Source of the DNA: Pseudobdellovibrionaceae bacterium
Lineage (GTDB): Bacteria; Bdellovibrionota; Bdellovibrionia; Bdellovibrionales; UBA1609
Reading direction: 5' to 3'
DNA length: 64,000 bases
Assembly: GCA_018663505.1 (NCBI GenBank)
Contig: JABJQG010000072.1
Location: forward strand, 1-64,000
The notes under the pieces are model-generated. The model was given only the letters and a program-made list of their open reading frames with translations, did no database searches and had not been told where the DNA came from. Below are positions 6,269 through 15,447 of this stretch, in pieces. The position numbers and the translations under genes were made by a program. Position 1 is the first letter of the stretch. Every line of letters begins with the position of its first letter.

Positions 6269-9052
6269 ATGTCAGAAAATACAGAATCTTACGAAGATAA
6301 GGTTAAAAATTCAATATCCTTACCTAAAACTGAATTTCCCATGCGTGGTAAACTGCCTACCACCGAGCCAGTTAGAATTGATCAATGGACTAAAAATCAA
6401 CTTTATCAAAAAATGGTTACCAACAATACTGAGAAAAAATTTGTAATGCCTGATGGCCCTCCTTATGCCAATGGCAAGCTTCACTTGGGGCATGTGTTAA
6501 ATAAAGTATTAAAAGACATTATTATTAAATATAAAAATATGACTGGCCATTCTGCTGCTTTTATTCCTGGGTGGGACTGTCATGGCTTACCTATTGAATT
6601 AAAAGTTACAAAAAAACTGGGTTCTAAAAGAAAAAATATGACCGACAAGCAGGTGCGTGATCTTTGCCGAAAAGAAGCCTTAACCTGGGTAGAGATTCAA
6701 AAAGAACAGTTTATTCGGTTGGGAATTCTAGCCGACTGGGACAAACCTTATTTAACTTTAAATTCAAACTATGAGGCCGATGAAGTTCGTGTGTTGGCTA
6801 AAATACTAGATAATGGACTCCTTTACAGAGGAGAAAAGCCGGTCAATTGGTGCCCCACCTTACAAACAGCTTTAGCTGCTGCAGAAGTAGAGCACATGGA
6901 ACACGAGAGCCCATCAATTTATCTAAAGTTTGATGTGGATCAAAACTTGGAAAAATTAGGGTTTAAAGATGGAGCTGCCGACAAACCCGTATCCTTTGTT
7001 ATTTGGACCACAACACCTTGGACAATTCCTGCCAACTATGGGATCTGCCTAAATGCCAATTATGAATATGGTATTTTTGATACTGGCAAAGACTACATTG
7101 TTATGGCTAAAGATCTACAGGAATCCGTGGAACAAAATTGTGAAGACCTAAGTTTAAAATTAGTCCATACAGTAAAAGGGGATACTCTGGATAAAATGGA
7201 AGCTCATCATCCATTTCTAAATCGCACCTCTCTCATCATGCTAGGCGACCATGTGACTTTAGAGGCAGGTACCGGTTGTGTACACACTGCCCCAGGACAC
7301 GGTCTTGACGATTATCATGTGGGTTTAAAATATGATCTTCCTGTAAGTAGTCCCGTGGGACCGGATGGCAAATACACTGCCGATGTTCCTGATTATGAAG
7401 GCATTAGTATTTGGAAAGCCAATGATTTAATCGTGGAGCGCACTAGAGAAAGTGGTCACCTTATAGGTTATAAGAAAATTAAACATAGTTATCCACACAA
7501 TCCCCGATCAAAAACTCCACTGATATTTAGAGCTACACCTCAGTGGTTTATTAAAATGGATGGAGATACAAAGTTACGAGAAAATGCATTGGAAGCCATT
7601 GAAAATAAAATTGCCTTTATTCCTGACTGGGGTAAACAGCGACTTAATGCCATGGTTAACAATACCCCTGACTGGTGTTTGTCTCGTCAGCGCACTTGGG
7701 GTGTACCCATACCGGTATTTTACTGCAAGAGCTGCGACCACTCTTTAGTTAAATCTGAAATCATGAATACCGTGGCTGACAAAATGGAATCCTCAGGTGA
7801 AGGCATTGAAGCTTTTTTTGGTGCAGAGGACAACGAGTTCACCCAAGGTCATAGCTGTGAAAATTGTGGCGGAAAAGAATTCTCTCCAGGCAAAGATATT
7901 TTAGATGTTTGGTTTGATAGCGGAGTTTGCCATAGCGCTGTACAGAAAAAAAGAGAGGGACTTGCCTTCCCTGCAGATATTTATTTAGAAGGCTCTGATC
8001 AGCATCGTGGTTGGTTTCAAACAAGCTTAATGTCGTCTATGGCAGCTTACGATACGCCTCCGTACAAAGCCCTCGTAACACATGGTTTTGTTAACGATGC
8101 TCAAGGTTACAAAATGAGTAAATCAAAAGGCAATGTCATCGATCCAGAAAAAGTGATTCAGCAGTATGGAGCTGAGATTTTAAGACTTTGGGTGGCCTAT
8201 GAAGACTATGGACAGGATGTTACCGTAGGTAACGAAATGTTTAAACGCATTTCAGAGACCTATAGGCGCATCAGAAACACTCAACGTTTTATGCTAGGCA
8301 ATCTTCATGATTTTGAACTGGAAAAAAACAAAGTCAACTTTAATGATATGCCTGCGCTAGATCAATGGGCATTAGTTCGACTTAATAATTTAATTGAAAA
8401 ATGTACCAAAGCTTACGAAGACTATAATTTCTATAAAGTCTACCACGCCCTTAATCAGTTTTATACTGTGGAGCTATCCGCTACTTACTTGGATATTATC
8501 AAGGATCGATTATACACAGGCAAAGTTGATGGAAATAAACGCCGCTCCAGTCAGACCGTTGTATACCAACTCGTCAGTGTACTCGGCGGAATAATGGCTC
8601 CAATCTTAAGTTTCATTGCTGAAGAGACCTATGAGTATTTACCACAAAAAGATAAATCAAGTATTTTTCTTACAGAATTTCCAAAGATAAATAGCTCTTG
8701 GAAGTCAGAACAAATTGAAACTGACTTTGAAACTCTATTAGAAGTGCGTTCTAAAATATCCAAAGAACTTGAAGCGCTAAGAAGCAATAAAACCATTGGG
8801 TCTAGCCTTGATGCTTCTGTAAAAATCACAGCCAATGGAGAAACTCTTAAGGTTTTAAGAAAATATGAATCACAACTTTGCGAGTTATTTATCATTTCCC
8901 AAGTGGAGCTTACTGAGGGAGCTCAGCTCACTATTGAACCTGGTTCAGCAAAAGGCCATAAGTGTATCCGCTGTTGGAACTACTCTGAAAAGCTTGACAG
9001 TAGTACACAGTGGCCTAAGGTTTGTCCAAAATGTATCGAGGCCCTAGTCTAA
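6269..9052 (+). CDS. ileS: Isoleucyl-tRNA synthetase
   Basis: This 927-aa class I aminoacyl-tRNA synthetase charges tRNA-Ile. It shows the HIGH-type motif HLGH (72-75, within PPYANGKLHLGH), the editing-domain motif TTPWTIPAN, the KMSKS loop (615-619), and a C-terminal zinc knuckle CIRCW...CPKC as in the bacterial-type enzyme. Length fits the family (about 930-940). The ATG at 6269 is preferred because GGAG lies 6 nt before it; an in-frame TTG at 6257 overlaps that ribosome site. It starts the ileS-lspA-lgt group; the ileS-lspA pairing is common in proteobacteria. Confidence 0.97.
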   Translation: MSENTESYEDKVKNSISLPKTEFPMRGKLPTTEPVRIDQWTKNQLYQKMVTNNTEKKFVMPDGPPYANGKLHLGHVLNKVLKDIIIKYKNMTGHSAAFIPGWDCHGLPIELKVTKKLGSKRKNMTDKQVRDLCRKEALTWVEIQKEQFIRLGILADWDKPYLTLNSNYEADEVRVLAKILDNGLLYRGEKPVNWCPTLQTALAAAEVEHMEHESPSIYLKFDVDQNLEKLGFKDGAADKPVSFVIWTTTPWTIPANYGICLNANYEYGIFDTGKDYIVMAKDLQESVEQNCEDLSLKLVHTVKGDTLDKMEAHHPFLNRTSLIMLGDHVTLEAGTGCVHTAPGHGLDDYHVGLKYDLPVSSPVGPDGKYTADVPDYEGISIWKANDLIVERTRESGHLIGYKKIKHSYPHNPRSKTPLIFRATPQWFIKMDGDTKLRENALEAIENKIAFIPDWGKQRLNAMVNNTPDWCLSRQRTWGVPIPVFYCKSCDHSLVKSEIMNTVADKMESSGEGIEAFFGAEDNEFTQGHSCENCGGKEFSPGKDILDVWFDSGVCHSAVQKKREGLAFPADIYLEGSDQHRGWFQTSLMSSMAAYDTPPYKALVTHGFVNDAQGYKMSKSKGNVIDPEKVIQQYGAEILRLWVAYEDYGQDVTVGNEMFKRISETYRRIRNTQRFMLGNLHDFELEKNKVNFNDMPALDQWALVRLNNLIEKCTKAYEDYNFYKVYHALNQFYTVELSATYLDIIKDRLYTGKVDGNKRRSSQTVVYQLVSVLGGIMAPILSFIAEETYEYLPQKDKSSIFLTEFPKINSSWKSEQIETDFETLLEVRSKISKELEALRSNKTIGSSLDASVKITANGETLKVLRKYESQLCELFIISQVELTEGAQLTIEPGSAKGHKCIRCWNYSEKLDSSTQWPKVCPKCIEALV

Positions 9053-9140
9053 CACTGGGGCTTTATGACATTAAGACGCATTGGGTTGCGAAACATGGAA
9101 CTGTTACCAATTTAATTATGATTTGGTATCTTCATAACCA

Positions 9141-9650
9141 ATGAAAATTAATAAAAAATACCTAATATTATTAGCCATCGCAGGATTAATTGTAAGTATT
9201 GATCAAGCTACAAAGCTTTATGTACATAGCCACTTCAATCTAGGTGAATCCATCGTAGTCATTAAAAACTGGTTCAACCTGACCTATGTGAGAAACCCAG
9301 GAGCTGCATTTGGCTTTTTAAGTACCTCCCCCGAAGCATTTCGGGATATTTTCTTTCTATCCATCCCACCACTGGCACTTATATTCATTTTATATATATT
9401 AAAAGATGTGGCCTCAAATGATAATATTCAAATTGTCGCTTTATCTGGAATATTTGGCGGCGCCATCGGCAACTATATTGATAGATTAAGATTTAGGTAT
9501 GTTATCGATTTTTTAGATTTTCATATTTACAATAAGTATACATGGCCAGCCTTTAACGTAGCTGACTCTGCCATTGTGGGCGGAATAGCAGTGCTATTTT
9601 TAATTATGTTTAGAAAAGATAGGTCCAAAAATCCTGAAGTAACCAACTAA
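9141..9650 (+). CDS. lspA: Lipoprotein signal peptidase (signal peptidase II)
   Basis: A 169-aa inner-membrane aspartic protease that removes signal peptides from diacylglyceryl-prolipoproteins. It has four hydrophobic segments and the family motifs RNPGAAFGF, GGAIGNYIDR, and the catalytic aspartates in VIDFLD (Asp123) and FNVADS (Asp142). Its substrate-preparing partner lgt follows 20 nt downstream. No strong ribosome site is seen; a weak hairpin (TTACCAA at 9104-9110 with TTGGTA at 9123-9128) lies just upstream of the start and might affect initiation. Confidence 0.96.
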   Translation: MKINKKYLILLAIAGLIVSIDQATKLYVHSHFNLGESIVVIKNWFNLTYVRNPGAAFGFLSTSPEAFRDIFFLSIPPLALIFILYILKDVASNDNIQIVALSGIFGGAIGNYIDRLRFRYVIDFLDFHIYNKYTWPAFNVADSAIVGGIAVLFLIMFRKDRSKNPEVTN

Positions 9651-9670
9651 TTTAAACTTCGAGGTCTGTT

Positions 9671-10507
9671 ATTTATCCTTTTATTCATCTAGGCCAAGAT
9701 CTCTCCATACCCACATATATCTTATTAATCAGCATCGCCTATTGTTTAGGGCTGTATTGGGTTCTTCAAAGAGGAAAAAAGAGAAATTATAATATTCAGC
9801 AGCTTTTAGATCTTTGCCTGATCATTATGGTTTCTGGGTTTGTTGGGGCCAGGTTACTTCATGTACTTTACGAGCAGCCTCAGTACTACATCAATTCACC
9901 TGTGGAAATTCTAAAATTCTGGCGTGGAGGGTTTGTTTTTTTTGGTGGCGCTATAGGGGCATTAGTTGCAACTGCAGTGTATATAAGAATAAAAAAAATG
10001 ATTTTTTTAAAATGGGCAGATCTTTTTGCTCCGGTTTTTGCCTTGGGATATGCCATTGGGCGTTTTGGATGTTTTTTAAATGGATGCTGCTTTGGCGCAC
10101 AGTGTGATTTGCCTTGGGCTGTACAGTTCCCTTCTCATCAACAACACTATAGCTCCTTAGTGGATCGACACCCTACACAAATATACACACTACTTATAGA
10201 GCTCATTATTCTTTTTGGCATACTGAGTATGGAGAAAATAATGTCTTCATATAACCATGACGAATCTCCGTCTGATAAAAATAGATTAAAACTTATTTTT
10301 TCGAAATGGTTTCAACCAGCGGGGCAAATATTTTTTTTATGGGGCACATTACATGGAGTAAATCGCTTTTTTATGGAATTTTTTCGTGATGACTTTCGCG
10401 GCAGTGAAATACTAAACCTAAGTATTTCCTCTTGGATTAGTATTTTAATCATACTAACTGCTTCTCATTTTTTATTTCATAATGGTCGAAAATTTGTATC
10501 TATATAG
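9671..10507 (+). CDS. lgt: Prolipoprotein diacylglyceryl transferase, apparent ATT start
   Basis: A 278-aa inner-membrane enzyme that moves diacylglycerol from phosphatidylglycerol to the lipobox Cys. The signature reads GRFGCFLNGCCFG, with RHPTQIY and FMEFFRDDFRG further on. The first in-frame ATG (9827) would remove 52 residues including the first membrane segment. The open frame reaches back to a stop at 9653 with no ATG, GTG or TTG before 9827. ATT at 9671 lies 6 nt after a GAGG ribosome site (9661-9664) and gives the expected N-terminus (M)YPFIHLG...SIPTY. I therefore place the start there. Confidence 0.88.
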   Translation: MYPFIHLGQDLSIPTYILLISIAYCLGLYWVLQRGKKRNYNIQQLLDLCLIIMVSGFVGARLLHVLYEQPQYYINSPVEILKFWRGGFVFFGGAIGALVATAVYIRIKKMIFLKWADLFAPVFALGYAIGRFGCFLNGCCFGAQCDLPWAVQFPSHQQHYSSLVDRHPTQIYTLLIELIILFGILSMEKIMSSYNHDESPSDKNRLKLIFSKWFQPAGQIFFLWGTLHGVNRFFMEFFRDDFRGSEILNLSISSWISILIILTASHFLFHNGRKFVSI

Positions 10508-10703
10508 TTTCTATGCACAGACTCATCAAACTAAAAAAATACCCAACAATTTATTCTTCAGGAACAGTGTGAAACGGTGACATCATTGGCAGCTTTAATA
10601 AATACCTTACTGCATCTAAAAAAAAACAGTGAGCCTTCCTAGTTCACAATTTAAATTTAAGCCATCACAATACCCTCACAGCCACACTTATCCCCTTAAG
10701 CTT

Positions 10704-11132
10704 CTAAAGCTTTTGACAGTTCTTTACAAAAGTCTCAAGTTTATCTGGATACCCTGATACATCAATAACTGAAGTCACTTGCAAATTATTATTTTCTAAT
10801 TTGTAAGTGTAAGTTTTCGTGTAAGGAGCCATTTCTACATCATTAAGTATATCATTTGATATTTTAAATAGCTTATTCCCCACACATATGGCTGATTCGT
10901 TATTGCTTCTTACTTTTCTAACTTTATTATCTAGAATAAAAATTCTGGGCTCTAATACACCAGAAATTGATTTCCCTGTTATTCTGTATGCCGGAACCAC
11001 AGTAGACCCAATTTTTTCCAGAAAAATAACAGCATTGTCTTCGCAAGTGTATAGTCCTTCCATATCTAAACAATCATTTGCTTGAGTATAGAACGATGTA
11101 AGAAGTGCTAATCCTAATAATGATTTTTTCAT
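10704..11132 (-). CDS. Small exported hypothetical protein
   Basis: A 142-aa protein with a clear Sec signal peptide (MKKSLLGLALLTSFYTQA, predicted cut before Asn19). The mature part has five Cys (two in NDCLDMEGLYTCED, then AICV and VKNCQ), which suggests disulfides in the periplasm or outside the cell. It alternates short hydrophobic and polar stretches as in a beta-rich fold. I do not recognise a family. It is a single minus-strand gene with no operon partner. Confidence 0.75.
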   Translation of the reverse strand: MKKSLLGLALLTSFYTQANDCLDMEGLYTCEDNAVIFLEKIGSTVVPAYRITGKSISGVLEPRIFILDNKVRKVRSNNESAICVGNKLFKISNDILNDVEMAPYTKTYTYKLENNNLQVTSVIDVSGYPDKLETFVKNCQKL

Positions 11133-11664
11133 AGTATTCCCTTCTCTAGTTTTATGGTTGTTGTATAAGGCATTCGCCCAAATAAAAATGTGCTGATTAT
11201 AAAACTATTTAATCTTTGCTCCTATAACTGTGGTTTTTAAAGTTCTAGATTTTTTTAAAATATTTTTATTTAATTTTAGATTTAAGAATGAATTAGTGGG
11301 ATAGATATGACTGCAAAAACAATAATTATTTTTTTCATAATGTTCTCCAGTTTTTAAGTCCCTAGAAGCTAGGGGTTATTCGTTCTCTTTTGGAGACCTT
11401 TATCAATGTAGGTCTGATAATTTTTGACTTGTTTCCGAATTACCACAAAAACCTCATAATGTATAGTTAAATATCATAATATTCACATATTCTGCGCTGC
11501 TACAAAAAAATCTAAAGACCTCCTCAAGTGGCTATAATTTCTTCATGGTGGTGGCAAAAAATGTCTCTTTTTGTTACAAGCCCCCTCAGATCAAATTTAA
11601 GGCATATAGAGTGGCACAATTCATGAAATTTGAACAGATAGCACTCAAAAATGGAGAAATAAAT
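11133..11664. other. Intergenic region, 532 bp
   Basis: The region holds the divergent leaders of the genes on either side. Two small perfect hairpins occur: CCCTAG/CTAGGG (11360-11365/11369-11374) and AGACCT/AGGTCT (11394-11399/11410-11415), the second followed by an AT-rich tail. A 16-codon hydrophobic ORF (11307-11357) ends just before the first hairpin but lacks a convincing ribosome site. An in-frame extension of the downstream lipoprotein gene to 11545 is rejected because it hides the signal peptide. Confidence 0.5.
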
Positions 11665-12309
11665 ATGAATCAATTAAAAAAAGTATATAAAGCCCTTTTT
11701 TTAATTCTAGCTTTAACAATGATCACAGCTTGTGATGATGACAACCCAGCTCGTTCATCTTCTAATGGAACCGATCCCACTAGGTATTCTTATGCCTGCC
11801 CTCAGGATCCTTCCACTGCTGAATATGAAAAATGTGTTGAAGACTATCTAAGCTCTACAAACTCTAGTTACCAAAAACATTGGAATGGGGTTTTAACTAT
11901 TAAAGATAAACCTTTATATAGAACTTATTTAAAAACTTTGATCCAACAACAGTGTGACACAAACCTGTCTTGGCAGTGGCCTATTGATTATGACGATTGT
12001 GATGTGTGGGATGAACGCATGGGTATGATGCTTTGGTCTAATGGACTAACTGAAAGCAGTAACGTACAAACCTCGTTATGGAAACTTTTGGATAAATCAA
12101 TAGTCGACGATTATGGCTTACACGTAGAACGCGAATTTTGGAGAACAGATGAGGCCTATAAAGCAATTTTAGATAATACCATTCTTGGGATTACCAATGA
12201 TAAGTTGTCTGTATACATAGAACAAACTAATTTCGTAGAAGACGATATGGATGTTACTGTTAATTATCAAGGTGAAGTCCTAGCCGAGGGTACTATTTTC
12301 TTCCAGTAA
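11665..12309 (+). CDS. Predicted lipoprotein, unknown function
   Basis: A 214-aa protein. The ATG at 11665 is chosen because GGAG lies 9 nt upstream and it opens a type II signal sequence ending ITAC, with lipidated Cys23 followed by DDD. The Asp after Cys is an inner-membrane retention signal in enterobacteria, though that rule may not hold here. The mature part is Ser/Thr-rich at first, then has Cys-containing, Trp-rich stretches (WQWPIDYDDCDVWDERMG). I do not recognise a family. Confidence 0.8.
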   Translation: MNQLKKVYKALFLILALTMITACDDDNPARSSSNGTDPTRYSYACPQDPSTAEYEKCVEDYLSSTNSSYQKHWNGVLTIKDKPLYRTYLKTLIQQQCDTNLSWQWPIDYDDCDVWDERMGMMLWSNGLTESSNVQTSLWKLLDKSIVDDYGLHVEREFWRTDEAYKAILDNTILGITNDKLSVYIEQTNFVEDDMDVTVNYQGEVLAEGTIFFQ

Positions 12310-12336
12310 TTCATTTAAGTGTGATTATTTAAAAAA

Positions 12337-12366
12337 AAAGCCCCAGATCAATTGATTCGGGGCTTT
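12337..12366. terminator. Bidirectional intrinsic terminator
   Basis: AAAGCCCC (12337-12344) pairs with GGGGCTTT (12359-12366), and the inner TCAATTGA is itself self-complementary. An A-run precedes and a T-rich run follows, so it can end both the plus-strand lipoprotein gene and the minus-strand gene at 12418-13377. Confidence 0.85.
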
Positions 12367-12417
12367 CTTTTATTTTTTATGTACAATAATAATTTATAAT
12401 TTTTGAAATACTATACT

Positions 12418-13377
12418 TTAGAAACCAAAATTAATACTTAGCTTGCCAAAATCGCCTATGTTTACTTCTCCTGAACCTGGACCATCGGCATCAACATTAC
12501 CAAACTCAAAGTTAGAACTAAAACCTTGGCCCTGTTTATTTTTTGTATCTAGTACACTCATGGATACTGAGTTCTTAGCATGATCAACATCACCTTCTTC
12601 TTGTGTAAAATGAACTAACTCAACTACAGTATCATACCCACTAAATACATTTGGGGTCGCATAACCAATAGACATACCATATTGAAGTAGCTCAGTACTC
12701 TCATCATTTCCTTCAAGAGATGACTTCGTTCCACCTGCCGCCAACGTAGCCTTAAAAATGAGCCTTGATCCATTTTCTAGCTCGATTAAGTTTTCACTAT
12801 AATCAGCATCAAATATAGTACCGTAATTTTGAGAGTCTCTGTCCGCAATTAAATTTTCAAAATCTGTTACTCCAATGGTTAAGTATTTCCACGTCCAACC
12901 AGTTTCATCTTTGTCTTGAAATTTACCGAAAACTCTCATAAATGAAGCCGACACCTCTTTAAATGAAATATCTCCCCCATCCACGGCTTCTACCCGTACT
13001 TTAAAGTAACCTATATTACCATCTCTATCTGCTTCCTGCATCGTACCTTCAGTTGTATATTTCAGCTTTCTAGTGACACCGTAATCTGAATCCACCGATT
13101 CCAAAGTCACTGATCTTCCCACAACATCGTCGGTTACGTTAAAGCCTTTAAACATTTGTATTGGCACATCTATAACAATGAACTTAGAAACCACTACGGC
13201 CCCACGTCCAACAACTTTGAGGCCTTTCCATAAAGCCCCTGAACCCTCTACTACTCCGTCCACTATAACACCGGATTTTCTGTGAGAATTGCCTGAATTT
13301 GAATGTTCATATTCTGAGTCAGCACCTATAGCCGTCATTGATGTGGCCAGTATTAATGGTAAAATTATTTTTTTCAT
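12418..13377 (-). CDS. Exported hypothetical protein, possibly outer-membrane
   Basis: A 319-aa protein with a Sec signal peptide (MKKIILPLILATSMTAIGA). After a Ser/His-rich segment come a Gly/Val-rich hydrophobic patch (about 36-75) and then beta-rich sequence with alternating residues, ending KLSINFGF. A terminal Phe is typical of outer-membrane barrels, but the barrel is not proven. GGAG precedes the ATG. It lies 11 nt downstream of the frameshifted small gene, so the two were probably one operon. Confidence 0.75.
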   Translation of the reverse strand: MKKIILPLILATSMTAIGADSEYEHSNSGNSHRKSGVIVDGVVEGSGALWKGLKVVGRGAVVVSKFIVIDVPIQMFKGFNVTDDVVGRSVTLESVDSDYGVTRKLKYTTEGTMQEADRDGNIGYFKVRVEAVDGGDISFKEVSASFMRVFGKFQDKDETGWTWKYLTIGVTDFENLIADRDSQNYGTIFDADYSENLIELENGSRLIFKATLAAGGTKSSLEGNDESTELLQYGMSIGYATPNVFSGYDTVVELVHFTQEEGDVDHAKNSVSMSVLDTKNKQGQGFSSNFEFGNVDADGPGSGEVNIGDFGKLSINFGF

Positions 13378-13388
13378 ATTTTCTCCTG

Positions 13389-13689
13389 TTAATATATAGA
13401 TGAGCTTGGTTTGAAAACATTTTGAGGTCGCTCAACATTCTTAATTAATTTTCGCTCACAATAATGCTGCGCAGCAAAAACCACAACCCCAACCAGAGCT
13501 TTTGCAATCATTACATATTTTTCGGGTTTCCAGTGCTTTAAAGGATACTTAAATACCAAATAAAGGGAACCATATGAAGTGTATGGGCAGTAGAGGCAGC
13601 CCCTTTGGTTTTAACCCAGAAGCTAGTGTTATAGTTTTATACCTATTCACCAAGGCATTGCCGTAAGAAAATTGGTAATTTTCAGCCAT
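13389..13689 (-). pseudogene. Frameshifted small gene (99 codons if repaired)
   Basis: From the ATG at 13689 one frame reads MAENYQFSYGNALVNRYKTI... for 46 codons to a stop. A second frame, offset by one base, reads GCLYCPYTSYGSLYLVFKYP... to a stop at 13389. Removing one base from the C-run at 13600-13603 (G-run in the coding strand) joins them into a 99-residue protein with a CX2C motif at the junction and a hydrophobic segment near MIAKALVGVVVFAA. The 301-nt span fits 100 codons plus one extra base. It may be a true pseudogene, a sequencing error or a +1 recoding site. Family unknown. Confidence 0.65.
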
Positions 13690-14006
13690 AGTCACTTATA
13701 GATCAATTTCTTAACTTGGACTAGACCTACAGATTATTTGGAATTACTGGACCCATGAATTTCATTTTTTTACACACCTAATTAAACAAAGCACAATCCT
13801 ATCAAAGGTGCTTTTCATTCTGGCTCTAGGCCAACTGTTGAGGCACAGTTTCTCTTAAACACCGCCCACACACTGCATTTTATATATTTTATAGCTGGAA
13901 AACCAAGATTGTGGCAAAAAAAGTCAAATTAAAATTCATTTTTTTTGTTTATTTCTTAATTCTTAATCAATATTTTGAACTGCGAGTTATAAATAAAACT
14001 TTCCTA
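13690..14006. other. Intergenic region upstream of the HU gene
   Basis: Very AT-rich DNA between the divergent frameshifted gene and the HU promoter. I see no ORF of note in either direction. It probably carries promoter elements for both sides; a TATAAG-like -10 for the minus-strand gene lies near 13700. Confidence 0.4.
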
Positions 14007-14035
14007 TTGACCTTTTTTTCTTCCAACGCTTCAAT
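14007..14035 (+). promoter_or_regulatory. Possible promoter of the HU gene
   Basis: TTGACC (14007-14012) followed after 17 nt by TTCAAT (14030-14035) is a fair sigma-70 match, about 40 nt before the ATG. The -35 is good and the -10 weak. Confidence 0.4.
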
Positions 14036-14074
14036 CTTATTAAACAAATAACAATAATCCAATTGGGGGATATT

Positions 14075-14347
14075 ATGAACAAAGCACAACTTATCGAAAA
14101 ACTAGCTAAAGAAAATGATGCAACTAAAGCTGAAACTGAAAGATTTTTAGACGCAACTATCGACATCATCAAAAAGTCTGTTAAAAAAGGTGACGAAGTA
14201 AAATTAGTTGGTTTCGGTACATTTGCAAAACATAAAAGAAAAGCTAGAATGGGAAGAAATCCTCAAACTGGTAAAGCAATCAAAATCCCAGCTGCTTGGT
14301 ACCCAAAATTTCGTCCAGGTTCTGATTTCAAAAGCCTTTTAAAATAA
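14075..14347 (+). CDS. HU-family DNA-binding protein
   Basis: A 90-aa histone-like protein that bends and compacts DNA as a dimer. The family features are all present: an N-terminal helical dimerisation part (MNKAQLIEKLAKE), VGFGTF, and the DNA-clasping arm with RNPQTGKAIKIPA leading to FRPG near the C-terminus. Length is standard. The start is the ATG at 14075 with GGGGA 4 nt upstream; an in-frame TTG at 14063 has no ribosome site. Monocistronic, with its own promoter and terminator. Confidence 0.96.
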   Translation: MNKAQLIEKLAKENDATKAETERFLDATIDIIKKSVKKGDEVKLVGFGTFAKHKRKARMGRNPQTGKAIKIPAAWYPKFRPGSDFKSLLK

Positions 14348-14370
14348 GTCTATTTTAAATTGAATTAAAA

Positions 14371-14398
14371 AAGGACCACAGGATGGTCCTTTTTTTTT
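14371..14398 (+). terminator. Intrinsic terminator of the HU gene
   Basis: AGGACCA (14371-14377) pairs with TGGTCCT (14383-14389) around a 5-nt loop and is followed by about ten T. An A-run on the other side makes it potentially bidirectional. Confidence 0.92.
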
Positions 14399-14469
14399 GC
14401 CCAACGCCCTTCTTATGCTTGCCATAAAGTGCGGCCAAAATAAATGACTCAATAAAAAATAAGGATTCA

Positions 14470-15447
14470 ATGCCTGATATAAAAACAATTGGAATTTACA
14501 CAAGTGGCGGAGACTGCCCGGGAATGAATGCGGCTATTCGTGCCTGTGTTCGTATTGGAATTTCAAAAGGTTTAAAAATGAAAGGCTTTATCGGTGGTTA
14601 CCATGGCCTACTTAATAGAGATGTCTGTGAACTCCAACTCAAATCTGTAGCCAACATCATTCAACGAGGAGGTACCTTTCTAAAGACCGGCAGATGCCCA
14701 GAGTTTTTAAACGCCTCCCACCGTCTCCGGGCCCAGGAAAGTATTAAAAAAGAGAATGTTGACGCTCTAATATGTATTGGTGGAGATGGCTCTTTTATGG
14801 GAGCTGAGACTCTCTATAATGATTTTCAAATCCCTATAGTAGGAATACCCGCCACCATTGATAACGACATTTACAAGGTGGATAAAAGTATCGGTTATGA
14901 CACCGCGGTAAATACAGCCCTAGATGCTATTGATAAAATTAGAGATACAGCTGCCAGCCATGATCGATTATTTATTGTGGAAGTTATGGGGCGCAACTCT
15001 GGTTTTATTGCAACAGCTGTGGGCATTGCCGGTGGCGCTGAAGAGGTTTTTACTGCCGAGGCTCCGGCGAACATTGATCAAGTGATCAAACACATCAAAA
15101 ACAGTATGAATCGAGGGAAACAAAGCTCTATCTTAATATCTGCCGAGGGGCAAAAACCCGGACGAGCCTATGACCTCGCTGAGCAATTACGTTTAAAGGC
15201 CGGCTTAGAAGCTAGGGTTTGTATTTTAGGACATATCCAGAGGGGTGGTTCTCCATTGGCCTCAGATCGCATCCTCGCCTCAAGGTATGCAGAAGAAGCC
15301 ATCTCCATGTTACTCAATGGAATTTCAGGTAAATACGTGGCTTTTAATATGGGGCAGTTTATTAATGTAGATCTTGCTGAGTCCCGGTTGAACAAAAAAC
15401 ATTTCCCTCAAGAAATGATTAAACTGTTACGTACATTATCTATTTAA
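14470..15447 (+). CDS. pfkA: 6-phosphofructokinase
   Basis: A 325-aa enzyme that phosphorylates fructose 6-phosphate in glycolysis. It shows TSGGDCPGMNAAIR at the N-terminus (nucleotide site), GGDGS (104-108), GIPATIDND, catalytic TAASHDR and the sugar-phosphate motif VEVMGRNSGF. The Gly of GGDGS points to ATP rather than pyrophosphate as donor. Length equals the short bacterial PfkA. AAGGA precedes the ATG. The last 4 bp overlap the end of the convergent regulator gene, so transcripts may run into each other. Confidence 0.95.
   Translation: MPDIKTIGIYTSGGDCPGMNAAIRACVRIGISKGLKMKGFIGGYHGLLNRDVCELQLKSVANIIQRGGTFLKTGRCPEFLNASHRLRAQESIKKENVDALICIGGDGSFMGAETLYNDFQIPIVGIPATIDNDIYKVDKSIGYDTAVNTALDAIDKIRDTAASHDRLFIVEVMGRNSGFIATAVGIAGGAEEVFTAEAPANIDQVIKHIKNSMNRGKQSSILISAEGQKPGRAYDLAEQLRLKAGLEARVCILGHIQRGGSPLASDRILASRYAEEAISMLLNGISGKYVAFNMGQFINVDLAESRLNKKHFPQEMIKLLRTLSI

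Noticed and set aside
11307-11357. 16-codon hydrophobic ORF followed by a hairpin, as in an attenuator or toxin
   Set aside because: No good ribosome site and no regulated gene directly behind it; short AT-rich ORFs of this kind are expected by chance.
11545-11664. N-terminal extension of the lipoprotein gene
   Set aside because: It would bury the type II signal peptide and has no supporting ribosome site; the ATG at 11665 explains the protein better.
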